Shown piece by piece: positions 63,997-64,000 of a DNA stretch of 64,000 nucleotides. The stretch covers positions 4,939,001 to 5,003,000 of the forward strand of contig NZ_CP095855.1 of assembly GCF_023100805.1 (NCBI RefSeq), written 5' to 3'. The DNA comes from Chitinophaga filiformis (lineage in GTDB: Bacteria > Bacteroidota > Bacteroidia > Chitinophagales > Chitinophagaceae). Position 1 is the first letter of the stretch. Every line of letters starts with the position of its first letter. The notes under the pieces were generated by a model. The model was not told the DNA's origin. It searched no databases and saw only the letters and a program-made list of their open reading frames with translations. The translations under genes were made by a program, and so were the position numbers.

Positions 63997-64000
63997 CTCT

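Noticed and set aside
1..64000. CRISPR array, tRNA or rRNA genes, insertion sequences, prophage
   Set aside because: No spacer-repeat pattern, cloverleaf, rRNA stretch, transposase or phage gene was seen while reading both strands; the repeat arrays here lack unique spacers.

Overview
The window looks like a chromosomal segment of a Bacteroidota bacterium, most likely a Chitinophaga-type member of the Chitinophagaceae. The clues are two giant secreted proteins ending in type IX secretion (T9SS) sorting domains, many TAnnTTTG-like -7 promoter boxes without clear Shine-Dalgarno sequences, moderate GC, and the protein families present. The species call is inference; no rRNA gene or marker search was possible.

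Layout. 1-8 kb is housekeeping and transport: YchF ATPase, a nucleoside-recognition (SpmA/SpmB-like) membrane protein, a YeiH-type exporter, a GT-C-like membrane protein, a thiamine-binding (MTH1187-type) protein, a four-copy ~154 bp REP-like tandem array, and a GNAT/nitrilase fusion. 8.1-46.2 kb is a large exopolysaccharide (EPS) region. It contains a glycosyltransferase and acetyltransferase pair, a 1591-residue secreted esterase/beta-helix/PKD protein, a flippase, and a lipoprotein. A tight leftward operon follows (response regulator, initiating sugar-phosphate transferase, two GT2, asparagine-synthase-like amidotransferase, GT4, methyltransferase). A rightward block then runs: GT2, a 2328-residue multidomain secreted esterase, a Wzc/GumC-like protein, an acyltransferase, a 38-residue membrane microprotein, a Wzy-like polymerase/ligase, a half-length TolC-like protein, a GT-C enzyme, a second acyltransferase, a third esterase, and a gluconate-dehydrogenase-subunit-3/GMC oxidoreductase pair.

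46.2-52.8 kb carries a yeast-type cytosine deaminase, two unusual repeat regions, metK, an N-terminal-only glycogen-synthase-like protein, panC, a degenerate GACAACCCC-type repeat tract, panD, and a flippase-like membrane protein. 53-64 kb has the polyphosphate pair ppk1-ppx, panB, a DUF1338 (2-oxoadipate dioxygenase type) gene next to an ALDH7-type aldehyde dehydrogenase (lysine/aminoadipate catabolism), a subtilase with a very long insertion, a DUF4870 protein, the RNase P RNA gene, and a Smr-domain protein cut by the window end.

How the EPS genes may work together (inference). The repeat unit is started on undecaprenyl phosphate, extended by several GTs, amidated and acylated, then flipped and polymerised. 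No Wza-type export protein is visible; the short TolC-like protein and a Wzc homologue with degenerate kinase motifs are the local export candidates. Three related secreted esterases, two with T9SS tails, sit in the same locus as the acyltransferases, suggesting that the polymer is acylated and then edited outside the cell. This is the most system-like aspect of the window.
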